A stretch of 64,000 nucleotides of DNA from the NCBI GenBank assembly GCA_002441285.1, contig DJVR01000045.1:1-64000 (forward strand), given 5' to 3'. A program made the translations under genes and the position numbers. This DNA is from Candidatus Atribacteria bacterium UBA6251. GTDB lineage: Bacteria; Atribacterota; Phoenicimicrobiia; Phoenicimicrobiales; Phoenicimicrobiaceae. Within the stretch, counting starts at the first letter, position 1; each line of letters opens with the position of its first letter. Below are positions 53,265-63,654 of this stretch, in pieces. Below the pieces are notes generated by a model. That model was not told the DNA's origin. It did not search any database and saw only the letters and a program-made list of their open reading frames with translations.

Positions 53265-54154
53265 TTGTCCCTCCAGCAAGAATATATCTCTTCCAGACAA
53301 TGAATCATTATTCTTCTGGCTACTTCTTTTCGATATTCTTTAGTTCCTCGGATATCGTCAATAGGTGAAATTTTGTCTTCCACTAATTGCGCCAGTTTAG
53401 TAAAATTCACCTGGCTAAAAGTTTTGCCTATCATTTCCTCCCTCACCTCTTTAATCTCCAGTGGTGTAGGAGCTATCGAACTGAGACAAACCTTTGCTCC
53501 TTGAATAATTTGATTATCCTCGCTCATTTTCACTACCATTGCCAAAGCAATGGTAGAAATAGCTAAAGCCTTTCTTTTTCCTACTTTAACCCAGCTACTA
53601 TAACAATTTTGAGGAGGTAAAGGAAGGATTATCTGAGTTAATAATTGATTGGGCTTAAGAATGGTTTTTTTAGGCCCAGTAAAAAATTGCTCAGCAGGTA
53701 TGATATTCTTTTCATCCGAAGAGAGTAATACCAGCTTAGCTTCATAAGCTATTAAAGGGGATAAAAGATCTCCAGCTGGAGAAGCATTTACTATATTGCC
53801 CCCTATAGTTCCTCTATTTCTAATCTGGGGAGAACCTATCTCTGCTGCTGCTCTGGACAAAATTGGGAAATAATTTTTTATCTGAGGAGATTTTTCTAAT
53901 TGGCTATGAGTGATCATTGCTCCGATAGAAACCTCGGAACTGTTTAATTCTATCTTTTTTAATTCAGTAAGATTCTTTAAATCCAGCCAGCCGGCAATTT
54001 CATATAAGCGGTCGTGGTATTGAACTAATAAATCACTCCCCCCGGCAATTATTTTAATTTCTTTTCCATACTTAGATAAAATTTCTAAGGCTTCCGGTAT
54101 TTGCTGGGGAGAAAAATACTGACCCTCTTGATTTTTCAAGTGATGATTATCCAT
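53246..54154 (-). CDS. Molybdenum hydroxylase, FAD-binding subunit
   Basis: A 302-aa FAD-binding subunit of the CO-dehydrogenase/xanthine-dehydrogenase medium-chain family. It shows IIAGGSDLLVQYHDR near residue 38, ITHSQLEKS, and IGSPQIRNRGTIGGNIVNASPAGDL, the FAD-binding motif. It has the size of NdhF (33 kDa) in nicotinate dehydrogenase. First gene of the four-subunit run, 147 bp after ygfK. The upstream gap is long enough for a separate promoter. Confidence 0.9.
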   Translation of the reverse strand: MDNHHLKNQEGQYFSPQQIPEALEILSKYGKEIKIIAGGSDLLVQYHDRLYEIAGWLDLKNLTELKKIELNSSEVSIGAMITHSQLEKSPQIKNYFPILSRAAAEIGSPQIRNRGTIGGNIVNASPAGDLLSPLIAYEAKLVLLSSDEKNIIPAEQFFTGPKKTILKPNQLLTQIILPLPPQNCYSSWVKVGKRKALAISTIALAMVVKMSEDNQIIQGAKVCLSSIAPTPLEIKEVREEMIGKTFSQVNFTKLAQLVEDKISPIDDIRGTKEYRKEVARRIMIHCLEEIYSCWRDKCLPIN

Positions 54155-54300
54155 AAGGTTTTATCAACCATCCTGTATATATGTTTATTTTAACATTATA
54201 AACCTTCTTTTCAAATAGAAAGTTATAAAAATTAGCTTATCTCCTTTTTATCACTCAAATCACTCTATTCTTCATCTTTGAAATCAATCAACTTATCCTT

Positions 54301-57300
54301 CTATAAACTGGAATAAAACAGATGAAGATAATTTTTCAAGATACTGGAGATTAGAAAAATGACTTGCTGTTCTTCTTGATTATTTATTTCTTCCAAATTT
54401 TGATGACCAAAAGTGATCAATTCACCTTTTTTATCATAGTTCAATTTTAGGTTTTTCTTTCTTAATCTTAAAGTAATTAAATAATTATTTTCTTCTCTTT
54501 CCATAAAAAAGCCACTATTGTTACTATTTTGAAAATCTTCTCTATTAATAAAAAGAGTAAGTTTATCCCGATATGGTTGGCCCTGATAAGGGCAAAAAGT
54601 AGCACAATTTCCACATTCATTACAAAGGGCATCCAGGTGTAGTATTTGATAAAAATCTTGAAAAATGTTTTCTTTATGTAATTCTATAGCCACGTTAGCT
54701 CGGTTAGGGCAAACATCTACACATTTATTGCAGAGGATTTTACAATTTAAACATCTTTCTGCCTCTTGCTGGATAAATAAATTCTCCTCCTTACCTAATT
54801 TCCCCAGGATAATTCGTCCTTTTTTCTGGTAAATTTCTTTAAGGAGACCTTTCTTATCCGGATGAAGAGAAATATCCTTCACATTTATGCTTTTCTTCAA
54901 GGAGTTTTCCCTTTTAATAATCGCTTCTGCCACTTTACGGGCATCAGCGATCGCTTGAACTACGGAAGAAGGACCACGATAGACATCTCCACCTATAAAG
55001 ACATTATTCAAATTTGTTTCCAGGGTTTCGGGATCAACTTCTAACTGATTTTTCTGATTAATATTTATACCTTTTTGCCTCAAAAGGGAAATATTCGGTT
55101 TCTCTCCAATGGCACTGATTATTGAATCTACTTTAATCTCCATTTGTTTATCGGTAGGAATAGGTTTTCGACGACCACTCTGGTCTGTCTCACCCAAAAC
55201 CATTTGACGACATTTTAATATACCATTGGACCAGAAAGACTCTGGAGCTAAGAGGGAATAGAAATTTACTCCTTCTTGAAGAGCAAGCTTAAACTCTTCT
55301 GGATAGGCTGGCATTTCCTGCTTAGTCCGACGATAAAGGAGGTAAACTTGCTCTACCCCTTGGCAGCGTAAAGCTGCCCGAGCACAATCCACGGCAGTAT
55401 TTCCTCCACCAATTATCGCTACTTTTTTACCTAACCAGATATTCTTTCTTCTCTGATTAAAAGATGATAAAAAATCAAGGGCTTCATAGATTTTTTTATT
55501 ATCACCTGATAAAGATAATTTCTGAGAAATCCCTGCTCCAATTCCAATAAAGATATATTTATATCCCTGCTCTTTTAATTGATCCAGGGAAATCTCTTCT
55601 AATTCTCCTGGTTGAAAATTAACTCCCATTTTCTGGATTATGGAGATATCTTTCTCAATGGCTTCCCCAGGTATTCTAAAACTTGGCAAGACCTGACCAA
55701 CTACTCCTCCGGGAGATTCGCTCCTATCCCAAATAGTTACTTTAAAACCAGCTTGAGCTAAAAAGTAAGCCACAGATAATCCTGCTGGTCCTGCTCCAAT
55801 AATCGCCACTTGAGCTCCTAAGGGTTCAAAGGGTTCACTCTCTCTTATAGGAAGCTTACTTTCTGCCTGTTCTGCCACTATCCTTTTCACTTCTCGAATA
55901 TTTACTGCTTGATCATAGTCCAAGCGGGTACAATTATCTGCACACTTCTGTTCACAAATATATCCAGTAATATGAGGAAGAGGGTTTTTTAGATAGATAA
56001 GTTGCAAAGCAGTATTATATTCCCCCTTCCCAGCATAAAAAATATATTCCGGAATATCTTGCTGAATTGAACAGGAAAAAACACAAGGAGCTACATAACA
56101 ATCCATAAGGGGCAATTCTTTATCAATCTTGCAACTCTTATTCCCCCTCCATTCTTTTCGGTAATACTCTTCTTCTTTTGCCTTTTGACTTAATCTCTGT
56201 AATTTGGTTAGATCAATCCCTTCACTCTCTCCCTGTTCGCTCATACTTTCCTCTAATCTTCGAGCCATTTCTCCCATCCTTAAATAACCTCCGGGTTTTA
56301 GTAAATCAGTAACCAGGGTAATGGGCGAAATACCTGTGGCATAGATCTGCTGAATATTTATTTGCGAGGCTCCTCCAGCATAGGAGATAGGAAGTTTACC
56401 TTGAAATTCGCGAGCTAAATAATAAGCCAAAGTAATGGTAAGAGGAAATAAGATACGTCCGGATAAGTACATTTCTTCTCCCGGGAGCACCTCTCCCTTA
56501 TTTACAGTAGCTAAAGTATTAGATAATTTTATTCCCAAGTGAAGATTACTCTCCTGAGCAGATTCTGCTAGATTAGTCAATATGGACTTTGCTTCCCCCC
56601 ATTGTAAATCATTTTTAAAACTAGATTCCTTTAGAGTAATATAATCAAATCCCAATTCATCCAGTAAAGTTCTTACCTTATCTAGCCCCAACAAGGTGGG
56701 ATTTAATTTAATATAGATAGATAATTTTTTCTCTTTCAGAATATATTTCCCAATCGCTTCGATTTCATCAGGAGGACAACCATGCATAGTAGAAAGAGTA
56801 GCAGAATGAGCAATGTGGGGCGAGATCGTTCGCGAAATACCTTTTAAAGATTCAATTTTATCTGGAGAAGAGATAGTCTCCTGCCAATCTTCCTTTTGTA
56901 ACCAGGTTTCTAACTCTTCTAGATAACGATTAAATTCCTGATGGTGAGATGAATCGGTTAGATTACTAATAAAAGATTCCATCCCGGGTGATTGAATACC
57001 TTTCAGGTCATAACCTATGCTCATATTAAAGACAAAAGAAGGCTTTAAGTTTGTTCTAAAACCAAAAGCTTCCTCAATAAAATGTAAGAGAATCCAGGCT
57101 TTAGCATATTCCTGATAAGCTTGTTTTAAAGATAGTTCGGTAGACCATTCGGTATTATAACCTTCATCCCGAATATCAATACAGGGTTTATCTATAGTTA
57201 GATTATCTAATTTTTGTACTGTTTTTAACTCAATAAAACGAGCTCCCACCAGATAGGCAGAAATAATATTCTGGGCTAATTGAGTATGTGGTCCAGCTGC

Positions 57301-57471
57301 CGGACCCAGAGGTAGAGCACAATTTTGATCAAATACCTTGCTTACCCTTTGGGTTTTTTTACGAAAAAAACATGATTCTGGAATACCAAAAATAGTTTTA
57401 TGCTGTAAATATTCATTGACTATCCAGTATAATAAATCTCGAAAAGGAATTGGTCTCATCTTATCACCCAT
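54301..57471 (-). CDS. ygfK: YgfK-type flavoprotein (putative selenate reductase subunit)
   Basis: A 1056-aa redox protein. The N-terminal part (to about 430) is a dihydroorotate-dehydrogenase-like barrel, with NCALPLGPAAGPHTQLAQN near the start. The middle (about 520-860) is GltD-like with two Rossmann motifs, VAIIGAGPAGLSVAYFLAQ and VAIIGGGNTAVDCARAA. The C-terminal region has ferredoxin-type clusters (CLNCKILCNKCVDVCP and CNECGNCATFCPYQ). YgfK in E. coli sits with purine-catabolic molybdenum hydroxylase genes and is called a putative selenate reductase subunit without firm proof. Here it lies just upstream of such genes. Start ATG with GGAGATAAATT before it. Confidence 0.88.
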   Translation of the reverse strand: MGDKMRPIPFRDLLYWIVNEYLQHKTIFGIPESCFFRKKTQRVSKVFDQNCALPLGPAAGPHTQLAQNIISAYLVGARFIELKTVQKLDNLTIDKPCIDIRDEGYNTEWSTELSLKQAYQEYAKAWILLHFIEEAFGFRTNLKPSFVFNMSIGYDLKGIQSPGMESFISNLTDSSHHQEFNRYLEELETWLQKEDWQETISSPDKIESLKGISRTISPHIAHSATLSTMHGCPPDEIEAIGKYILKEKKLSIYIKLNPTLLGLDKVRTLLDELGFDYITLKESSFKNDLQWGEAKSILTNLAESAQESNLHLGIKLSNTLATVNKGEVLPGEEMYLSGRILFPLTITLAYYLAREFQGKLPISYAGGASQINIQQIYATGISPITLVTDLLKPGGYLRMGEMARRLEESMSEQGESEGIDLTKLQRLSQKAKEEEYYRKEWRGNKSCKIDKELPLMDCYVAPCVFSCSIQQDIPEYIFYAGKGEYNTALQLIYLKNPLPHITGYICEQKCADNCTRLDYDQAVNIREVKRIVAEQAESKLPIRESEPFEPLGAQVAIIGAGPAGLSVAYFLAQAGFKVTIWDRSESPGGVVGQVLPSFRIPGEAIEKDISIIQKMGVNFQPGELEEISLDQLKEQGYKYIFIGIGAGISQKLSLSGDNKKIYEALDFLSSFNQRRKNIWLGKKVAIIGGGNTAVDCARAALRCQGVEQVYLLYRRTKQEMPAYPEEFKLALQEGVNFYSLLAPESFWSNGILKCRQMVLGETDQSGRRKPIPTDKQMEIKVDSIISAIGEKPNISLLRQKGININQKNQLEVDPETLETNLNNVFIGGDVYRGPSSVVQAIADARKVAEAIIKRENSLKKSINVKDISLHPDKKGLLKEIYQKKGRIILGKLGKEENLFIQQEAERCLNCKILCNKCVDVCPNRANVAIELHKENIFQDFYQILHLDALCNECGNCATFCPYQGQPYRDKLTLFINREDFQNSNNSGFFMEREENNYLITLRLRKKNLKLNYDKKGELITFGHQNLEEINNQEEQQVIFLISSILKNYLHLFYSSL

Positions 57472-57505
57472 AATTTATCTCCTTTTTTAAATAAATAGTT
57501 TTATA

Positions 57506-58723
57506 TCATACCCTTTGTATATTCATCCCAGACCAGAAGAAGAATTCAATTACCAGTTTACTATAATCTCCTTTACTAATCAGATGATGATTACCTAAAG
57601 AATTTTTTAAGAAATAGTCCACTCTTTCATCTAATCTGAACTTAATCTGAGTTCGACATAGGTCTGGTGAATTTAAGTTTTCTACTATCTCTCCACCCGA
57701 TATAAAATATTTTTCTCCTTTAGCCGATAGTTTAAAAATTGTACCTCTTCCTTCTTGAATAATTCCCCTTACTCCCACCCCTAAACCAGATTCAAAGTGG
57801 GTATTAAGAGAAAATTTTTCTGCCATCTGCAAAGGTAAAGTACAATGCGCAAAGGTTACTGTGTTTCGGGATATATCTATACTGGAAGGGTTAGCCATAA
57901 AAACTGGTTCATGAGTTAAATAGTTTAGCAGGAGCATTGATAAAAGAGCGGGTATATCACCCTCGCAACCTGCTATAATACCCTCATCATTCAATAAAGC
58001 TAAAGCCAAACAGGCAGTATCTTGAAAATTTTCTATCAAATCAAAACATCTAATGGTAAGACCAGAAAGTTTGAATCTTTCGATCAATGATTTTAGACTG
58101 GTATAAATCTTTAATGCTCTCTGGATGGAAGAAGGATTAAAATCTTGATCCTTAATTAATTTCAATTTAGGAGGAATAAAATGATTTTCCTCTTTTATTT
58201 CCTTAAATAATTCCTCCATTTTAATATCTATTAAAGAGACTCCCAATATTTTTTTAATCCTTCCATAATTAACCTCACTGGAAATAAGCCAGTCAGAAGG
58301 ATGACCAATAACTCCCAATCTAGTAGAATCTAATTTATTCTTAACCTGAAAAAATTTTTCAATTTCTTTTATCCTCTTAGCAATGTAATCACTATCTCCA
58401 TGGATAATCTCTGCTCTTTCCCCTTTTTGCCTTAAGAAAGTAGCAATCTCTAATGAAGCAGCTAAAGAATTGTGTCGGGAACTGGCTAATAATAAAAATG
58501 GTCCTTTTATCTCGGAAAAGAGAGATTTAAATTTCCCTTCTACTCCCCCGGTTTTGATAAAAATTAGGGGAAGATATTCTTTATGACTAAACTTTTTTAT
58601 CTCTATTTCCTCTATTCTTTTACCCAATTTTTCTTCTATGGAAGGTATAAAATCTTTTAAACTTTGGTCAATATATTCCTGATTATGCAAAACCGAAGAA
58701 AGATTAAACAAACCTATTCTCAT
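57506..58723 (-). CDS. Fucose/arabinose-isomerase-like protein
   Basis: A 405-aa cytoplasmic protein with no signal. The later half (ACLALALLNDEGIIAGCEGDIPALLSMLLLNYL...PVFMANPSSID..NTVTFAHCTLP) resembles the L-fucose isomerase C-terminal-like family seen in many uncharacterised proteins. The N-terminal part (FLLLASSRHNSLAASLEIATFLRQKG) has a sugar-isomerase-like Rossmann unit. Activity and substrate unknown. It ends 34 bp before ygfK on the same strand, so it may lead that operon. AAGGAGAGAG precedes the ATG. Confidence 0.65.
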   Translation of the reverse strand: MRIGLFNLSSVLHNQEYIDQSLKDFIPSIEEKLGKRIEEIEIKKFSHKEYLPLIFIKTGGVEGKFKSLFSEIKGPFLLLASSRHNSLAASLEIATFLRQKGERAEIIHGDSDYIAKRIKEIEKFFQVKNKLDSTRLGVIGHPSDWLISSEVNYGRIKKILGVSLIDIKMEELFKEIKEENHFIPPKLKLIKDQDFNPSSIQRALKIYTSLKSLIERFKLSGLTIRCFDLIENFQDTACLALALLNDEGIIAGCEGDIPALLSMLLLNYLTHEPVFMANPSSIDISRNTVTFAHCTLPLQMAEKFSLNTHFESGLGVGVRGIIQEGRGTIFKLSAKGEKYFISGGEIVENLNSPDLCRTQIKFRLDERVDYFLKNSLGNHHLISKGDYSKLVIEFFFWSGMNIQRV

Positions 58724-59021
58724 CCACTCTCTCCTTATTCAATATTTATTGCTCATTAATTCACTATAGTAAACTTTGATCTCCTTATCTTAATTCTACA
58801 TCACACCCTCTATTTCCTTCATTTGCATAAAAAACTTTAATAAGTTTTTTCTGGTTATTTTTTTAAAAAGAGAAGACACTTCCTGAAAAAAATATAAATT
58901 TTCTTTTTATGATCTCTTTCAGGAAATTAAAAATTTACTTTCAATCTCTAATTTAGTCCCCTTGTAAAGTTTACGAATAAAAATTATAATTAATTTAGAA
59001 TTTTAAAGTTATAATAACAAG
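58724..59021. other. Divergent intergenic region
   Basis: About 300 bp between the isomerase-like gene (minus) and tRNA-Sec (plus). It holds the promoter at 58962-58991 and AT-rich sequence with an unpaired-looking GAAAAAAAT region; nothing else is seen. Confidence 0.5.
58962..58991 (+). promoter_or_regulatory. Promoter for tRNA-Sec and the sel genes
   Basis: TTGTAA at 58962-58967, an 18-bp spacer and a perfect TATAAT at 58986-58991 lie about 30 bp upstream of the tRNA-Sec 5' end on the same strand, in good position for a start at about 58998. Confidence 0.65.
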
Positions 59022-59119
59022 GGAGCGGATAGGTCCTGGTGGGCCTTGCGGACTTCAAATCCGTGGGCGGCAATTAATATTAATTGCCGCGGTGGGTTCG
59101 ATTCCTACCCCTCCCGCCA
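59022..59119 (+). tRNA. selC: tRNA-Sec (UCA anticodon)
   Basis: A 98-nt tRNA with the features of selenocysteine tRNA: the loop CTTCAAA gives anticodon TCA, the D stem has six pairs (AGGTCC with GGGCCT around TGGT), and the variable arm is long and palindromic (GCGGCAATTA...TAATTGCCGC). The T arm is GTGGG-TTCGATT-CCTAC and CCA is encoded (59117-59119). The acceptor GGGAGCGG pairs with CCCTCCC only if C6 is bulged, so the acceptor-T stack is 12 rather than 13 pairs. It lies 34 bp before selA. Confidence 0.93.
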
Positions 59120-59152
59120 ACTTCTATAAATAAAAGAAGGAGCTTTTTATTT

Positions 59153-60568
59153 TTGAACCAAAAAATTGTCCAAAAAAAACATAATCATCAAATAAATCTA
59201 ATCCTTTCTCAGATACCTAGCGTAGAAATACTCCTACAGAATGAGGAATTAAAAAAATTAAGTACTAAATACTCCCGTAAAGTCCTCGTTCAAGTAATAA
59301 GAAAAGTCCTCTCTAGAGAGAGAAATCAAACCAAAAAAAGTGGTAAAACCTATTCTAATTCCGAGAGAATAAAAGAGATAAAAACATCTTTAGCCCTGGA
59401 AAACCAAGATTATTTAAAAAGAGTAATTAATGGTAGCGGAGTAATATTACACACCAACCTGGGTAGAGCGCCTTTAGGGAAAGAAATTTTGGAAAGAATT
59501 ACTCCCGAGTTAGAAAATTACCTTAATCTGGAGTATGATCTGAGAGAGGGAGTTAGAGGAAAAAGAGGGATAATGATAGAAAAATTACTTTATCTACTCA
59601 CCCAAGCTGAAAAGAGTTTGGTAGTAAATAATAATGCTGGAGCAGTATTCTTAATCTTAAGTGCTTTAGCTAAAAACAAAGAAGTAATTGTCTCCCGTGG
59701 TGAGTTAATTCAAATTGGAGGAGGATTCCGTATCCCCGAGATTTTAGAACAAAGCGGCGCTCACCTCAGAGAGGTAGGGACAACTAACCAAACCTTTATT
59801 GAAGACTATGAAAAAGCAATTAATGAAGACACTGCCCTCCTCCTAAAAGTGCATCAGAGCAACTTTCAGATGGAAGGCTTTACCTATCAGGTGGAGATCA
59901 AAGAACTGAAAGAATTAGGAGAAAAATATCATTTACCCGTAGTAGTAGATTTAGGCAGTGGAACATTTTTAAATACTGAAAATTTTGGTTTAAAACATGA
60001 ACCTACGGTGCAAGAAAATATCCAAGCTGGAGCTGATATAGTCTGCTTTAGTACCGATAAATTATTAGGAGGTCCACAAGGAGGAATAATCTGCGGTAAG
60101 GAAAACTATATTAATACTATCGCTACCCATCCTCTCTTTCGAACTCTTCGAGTAGGAAAAATCACCCTGGCTTTCTTACAAGAAATATTATTGTGTTACT
60201 TAAAAAAACAGGAAATTAACCATATTGCCCTCTGGAAAATGATCTCCTATCCCCTGGAGCAGATAGAAAAAAGAGCTAAATATATTTCCCAGAAGCTTAA
60301 TCAGGAAAATATTCCAACTTTTATTATTGAGGGAGAAACCACTATAGGCGGTGGCGCCTTACCCGGACAGACTTTACCTACCAGATTACTCTTGATTAAA
60401 CCTCTGGTCTCGGTAGAAGAATTTTCTAAATACTTACGTCTTTCATCTCCTCCCTTAATTGGGAGAAAAGAAAAAGAATATTTTGTCCTGGATCTTAGAA
60501 CTATAGATCCAGATTTAGATGAAATGATTATAGAAATTATAAAATCAGTTTGGTTGAAAATAAAATAG
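59153..60568 (+). CDS. selA: L-seryl-tRNA(Sec) selenium transferase
   Basis: SelA converts seryl-tRNA(Sec) to selenocysteinyl-tRNA(Sec) with selenophosphate, using PLP. The 471-aa protein (E. coli 463) shows [44 protein letters not shown] and the PLP lysine in [15 protein letters not shown]. Start chosen at TTG 59153, 7 nt after an AGAAGGAG; starts further upstream would run through tRNA-Sec. It follows tRNA-Sec by 34 bp and precedes selB by 29 bp. Its presence with selB, selC and selD makes a full Sec pathway. Confidence 0.95.
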   Translation: MNQKIVQKKHNHQINLILSQIPSVEILLQNEELKKLSTKYSRKVLVQVIRKVLSRERNQTKKSGKTYSNSERIKEIKTSLALENQDYLKRVINGSGVILHTNLGRAPLGKEILERITPELENYLNLEYDLREGVRGKRGIMIEKLLYLLTQAEKSLVVNNNAGAVFLILSALAKNKEVIVSRGELIQIGGGFRIPEILEQSGAHLREVGTTNQTFIEDYEKAINEDTALLLKVHQSNFQMEGFTYQVEIKELKELGEKYHLPVVVDLGSGTFLNTENFGLKHEPTVQENIQAGADIVCFSTDKLLGGPQGGIICGKENYINTIATHPLFRTLRVGKITLAFLQEILLCYLKKQEINHIALWKMISYPLEQIEKRAKYISQKLNQENIPTFIIEGETTIGGGALPGQTLPTRLLLIKPLVSVEEFSKYLRLSSPPLIGRKEKEYFVLDLRTIDPDLDEMIIEIIKSVWLKIK

Positions 60569-60597
60569 TTAAAACATATAACCACAAAGAGGATTTT

Positions 60598-62472
60598 ATG
60601 TTTGTTTTTGGTACTGCTGGACATATTGACCACGGGAAAACTGCTTTAATATATGCCTTAACCGGAATAGATCCTGATCGTTTACCTGAAGAAAAAAAAA
60701 GAGGTATGACTATCGATCTGGGATTTGCCTGGCTAACTTTACCCTCGGGGGAGAAAGTAGGGATTGTAGATGTTCCTGGGCATGAAAACTTAGTTAAAAA
60801 TATGATAGCTGGAACTACTGGTATTGATGCGGTAATCCTGGTGATTGATGCCAAAGAAGGATGGATGCCCCAAACAGAAGAACATTTTCAAATAATCGAA
60901 CTCCTTGGCCTACAATCTGGCATTATAGTAATTACTAAAATAGATTTAGTAAATCGACCTAGATTAGCCGAAGTTGAAGAAGAGATTAAAAAAAGAATAA
61001 AAAAGACCATCTTTTCTCAGGTACCTATAATAAAAACCAGCACTATAAACAATATTGGCTTAGCAGAAATAAAACAGAGCATCCAGGAGTTACTTCCTCA
61101 GATAAAACCTAAAAAAGATATTCAAAAGCCCCGAGTATATATTGATCGGGTTTTTACTATTAAAGGAAGTGGAACGATCGCTACCGGAACATTAATAGGA
61201 GGGGTCCTGCAAAAAGGGATGGAACTAAATATATTTCCTGGGGGACAAAAAGTTCGTTTGCGTAACCTTCAAGCCTATAAAGAAGAAGTAGAAATTGCTT
61301 ATCCAGGCAGCCGAGTTGCCCTCAATTTACCCGGAATAGAAAAAAGTGAATTACAACGGGGAAATATAATTTTCGCCAATACACCAGTAAAAACTAGTAA
61401 AAATATTGATGTATATTTAAAACTTCTGCCTCCTTTTTCTAAATCTCCCCTACCCTCCGGATCTATAGTAAGTTTCTTTACCGGTACTAAAGAGACTTTT
61501 GCCCGCCTCTTTTTTTTAAACACCCCATTACTCCAGGGGGAAGAGGTAGTTCTTACTCGACTTAAACTCCAGGAGGATTTATTCACCTTTCTAGGTGATC
61601 GCTTTATTTTAAGGATACCCAGCCCTCCTCAAAATCTGGGTGGTGGCATCATTTTAGATCCTCTTGCCTATAAATATCTTCCTAAGAAAAAAGAAGAAAT
61701 CAATCTTTTAAGTAGACGGATAAATCTTGACTTAAAAGAATTGATCCTGACGGAATTATATAAATTAAAATATTGTAAAAAAAATGATTTATTATCCTCG
61801 AGTAATTTTTCCGAGGAAGAAATAATGATTATGGTAAATATTTTAAAAAAGGAGAAGAAGTTATTCTCTTATCTCTCTTGGATAGTAGAAGTAGATTTCT
61901 GGCAAAACCAGAAAATAAAATTTTTACAAAAATTAAAAGAAGAGTATCAACTTGCTCCTCTATCCAATAGCTTCTCTATAAATAAATTACAAAAAATTTT
62001 TTCTTATTTGCCTATAGAGATATTTAAAGGAATAATTGATAATTTAAAAGAAGAGAATAAAGTTGGCATAAAAGGAGGGATGGTGTACTTAACTACCTAT
62101 AAACCAAAAATCTCTCCTATCCAAAAAGAATATATAGAAAAGATATTAGAAATTATTAAAGCTAATCCTGCTCAACCTTTAGAAGAAAAAAATCTTCTAG
62201 CTGAGATAGAAGAAAAGAAAGAAATATTAGAATTTTTGATACAGCAGGGAGAAATAGTCAGGTTAAGTGAAGGAATTTTGCTTGAAAACAAAACTTATGA
62301 TATGATGAAACACAAATTAATAGAATTTTTAAAACAAAATGGTTCTTTATCTATTGCTCAGGTAAGAGATTTACTCGGATTAAGCCGAAAATATATTATT
62401 CCTTTATTAACTAAAATGGATGAAGAAAATATTACTCGACGGAAGGAAAATGTTAGAATACTAAAAAGATAA
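60598..62472 (+). CDS. selB: Selenocysteine-specific elongation factor
   Basis: SelB brings Sec-tRNA to UGA codons at a SECIS hairpin. The 624-aa protein (E. coli 614) has an EF-Tu-like GTPase with G1 [14 protein letters not shown]3 [12 protein letters not shown] and G4 ITKIDLVN, then beta-barrel domains, then about 250 residues of winged helices ending in [20 protein letters not shown], which bind SECIS RNA. Start chosen at ATG 60598 with AGAGG upstream. In-frame codons further up would begin at 60550 and overlap selA. Followed by selD after 38 bp. Confidence 0.95.
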   Translation: MFVFGTAGHIDHGKTALIYALTGIDPDRLPEEKKRGMTIDLGFAWLTLPSGEKVGIVDVPGHENLVKNMIAGTTGIDAVILVIDAKEGWMPQTEEHFQIIELLGLQSGIIVITKIDLVNRPRLAEVEEEIKKRIKKTIFSQVPIIKTSTINNIGLAEIKQSIQELLPQIKPKKDIQKPRVYIDRVFTIKGSGTIATGTLIGGVLQKGMELNIFPGGQKVRLRNLQAYKEEVEIAYPGSRVALNLPGIEKSELQRGNIIFANTPVKTSKNIDVYLKLLPPFSKSPLPSGSIVSFFTGTKETFARLFFLNTPLLQGEEVVLTRLKLQEDLFTFLGDRFILRIPSPPQNLGGGIILDPLAYKYLPKKKEEINLLSRRINLDLKELILTELYKLKYCKKNDLLSSSNFSEEEIMIMVNILKKEKKLFSYLSWIVEVDFWQNQKIKFLQKLKEEYQLAPLSNSFSINKLQKIFSYLPIEIFKGIIDNLKEENKVGIKGGMVYLTTYKPKISPIQKEYIEKILEIIKANPAQPLEEKNLLAEIEEKKEILEFLIQQGEIVRLSEGILLENKTYDMMKHKLIEFLKQNGSLSIAQVRDLLGLSRKYIIPLLTKMDEENITRRKENVRILKR

Positions 62473-62510
62473 ACTTAAAGGAAAATTAATTATTACAGAG
62501 GAGAATAAAC

Positions 62511-63551
62511 TTGGTAGAGATAAAAAGACTAACTCAACTAGTCTCAGCTGCCGGTTGAGCAGCTAAATTAAATTCTCAAGATCTCGGTGAGATCTTAAAA
62601 CCTATTAAAGTATTAAAGGATGAAAAACTGTTAACTGGTTTTGAAAGGTATGAAGATGCTGCTGCTTATCATTTGAATGATGCTCAAGTTTTGCTCTTTA
62701 CAGTAGATGTAATCACTCCTATAATCGATGATGCTTATACTTTTGGAAAGATTGCTGCAGCTAACGCCTTAAGCGATATTTTTGCTATGGGTGGAAATCC
62801 CTTAATGGCTTTAAATATTATTGCCTTTCCCGAGAACCGTTTAGAAGACTTAAAAGAAATTCTCCAGGGAGGAGCTGAAAAAATAGCTGAAGCAGGTGCT
62901 TTATTAGCTGGTGGCCATACCATCAAAGATCGGGAACCGAAATACGGATTAGCAGTAATAGGTTTAGTCCATCCTCAAAAAATCATCTTTAATCATAATC
63001 CCCAACTTAATGATTATCTAATTTTAACCAAACCTTTAGGTACAGGAATAATATCTACTGCCCTTAAGGCGGAAATGGTAGAAAAATCAGATCTTGATCA
63101 AGCTATTTACTGGATGTGTAAATTAAATAAATTATCTCCAGAATTATTAAATTTACCTATTCATAGTATGACTGATATTACTGGTTTTGGTTTAATAGGT
63201 CATTTAAAAGAGATGTTAAACCAGGATGGAATGGAAGCAGAGTTATGGTTAGAAAATATTCCCTATTTAAAAAATCTAGATAAATACATTTCTGCCGGAA
63301 TGATCCCAGGAGGAACCTTAAAAAATAAAGAAATCTTTTCCTGTTTAGTAGAAAAAAAATCTCCTATTCCTGAAGAAAAGGAAATAGCCCTTTATGATGC
63401 CCAAACTTCAGGAGGACTACTTTTATCTATAAGCCCGGAAAAAGAAGAAAAAGCAAAAGAATTACTCCTGCAACAAGGTTTTACTGAAAGTAAAATTATA
63501 GGAAAAATTGGCTCAACTTCTTCTCCAGGAAAAAGGATTATTTTAAAATAG
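62511..63551 (+). CDS. selD: Selenophosphate synthase, selenocysteine-containing
   Basis: SelD makes selenophosphate from selenide and ATP. Reading from TTG 62511 with GGAG before it, the frame gives VEIKRLTQLVSAAG, then an in-frame TGA at 62556-62558, then AAKLNSQDLGEILKPI. Cys or Sec in the motif G-(C/U)-A-A-K-(L) of SelD is the catalytic site, so the TGA encodes Sec16. The protein is 346 aa, the usual length. A stable hairpin follows (62578-62596). A standard caller would start at 62673 and lose the active site. Confidence 0.94.
62578..62596 (+). promoter_or_regulatory. Bacterial SECIS-type hairpin in selD
   Basis: A perfect 8-bp stem, AAGATCTC with GAGATCTT, around a GGT loop, begins 19 nt after the UGA Sec codon. 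The position (about 20-38 nt) and a G-rich loop fit the SelB-binding bSECIS. Confidence 0.7.
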
Positions 63552-63654
63552 ACTGGTTTATTTTTAATCACTAATTTACTTTTTAATAAAATTCTGTTAA
63601 ATTTTGGATATTGCAAAAATAAAGAAAGATAATTATTTTTACTTTAGAAGGGAG

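Noticed and set aside
59084..59152. An upstream start that would extend selA through tRNA-Sec
   Set aside because: The extra 23 codons are translated from the tRNA T arm and 3' end; a good ribosome site lies before the TTG at 59153.
62673..62680. A TTG at 62673 as the selD start
   Set aside because: It would omit the catalytic Sec16 region; the upstream frame matches the SelD N-terminus and has a ribosome site.
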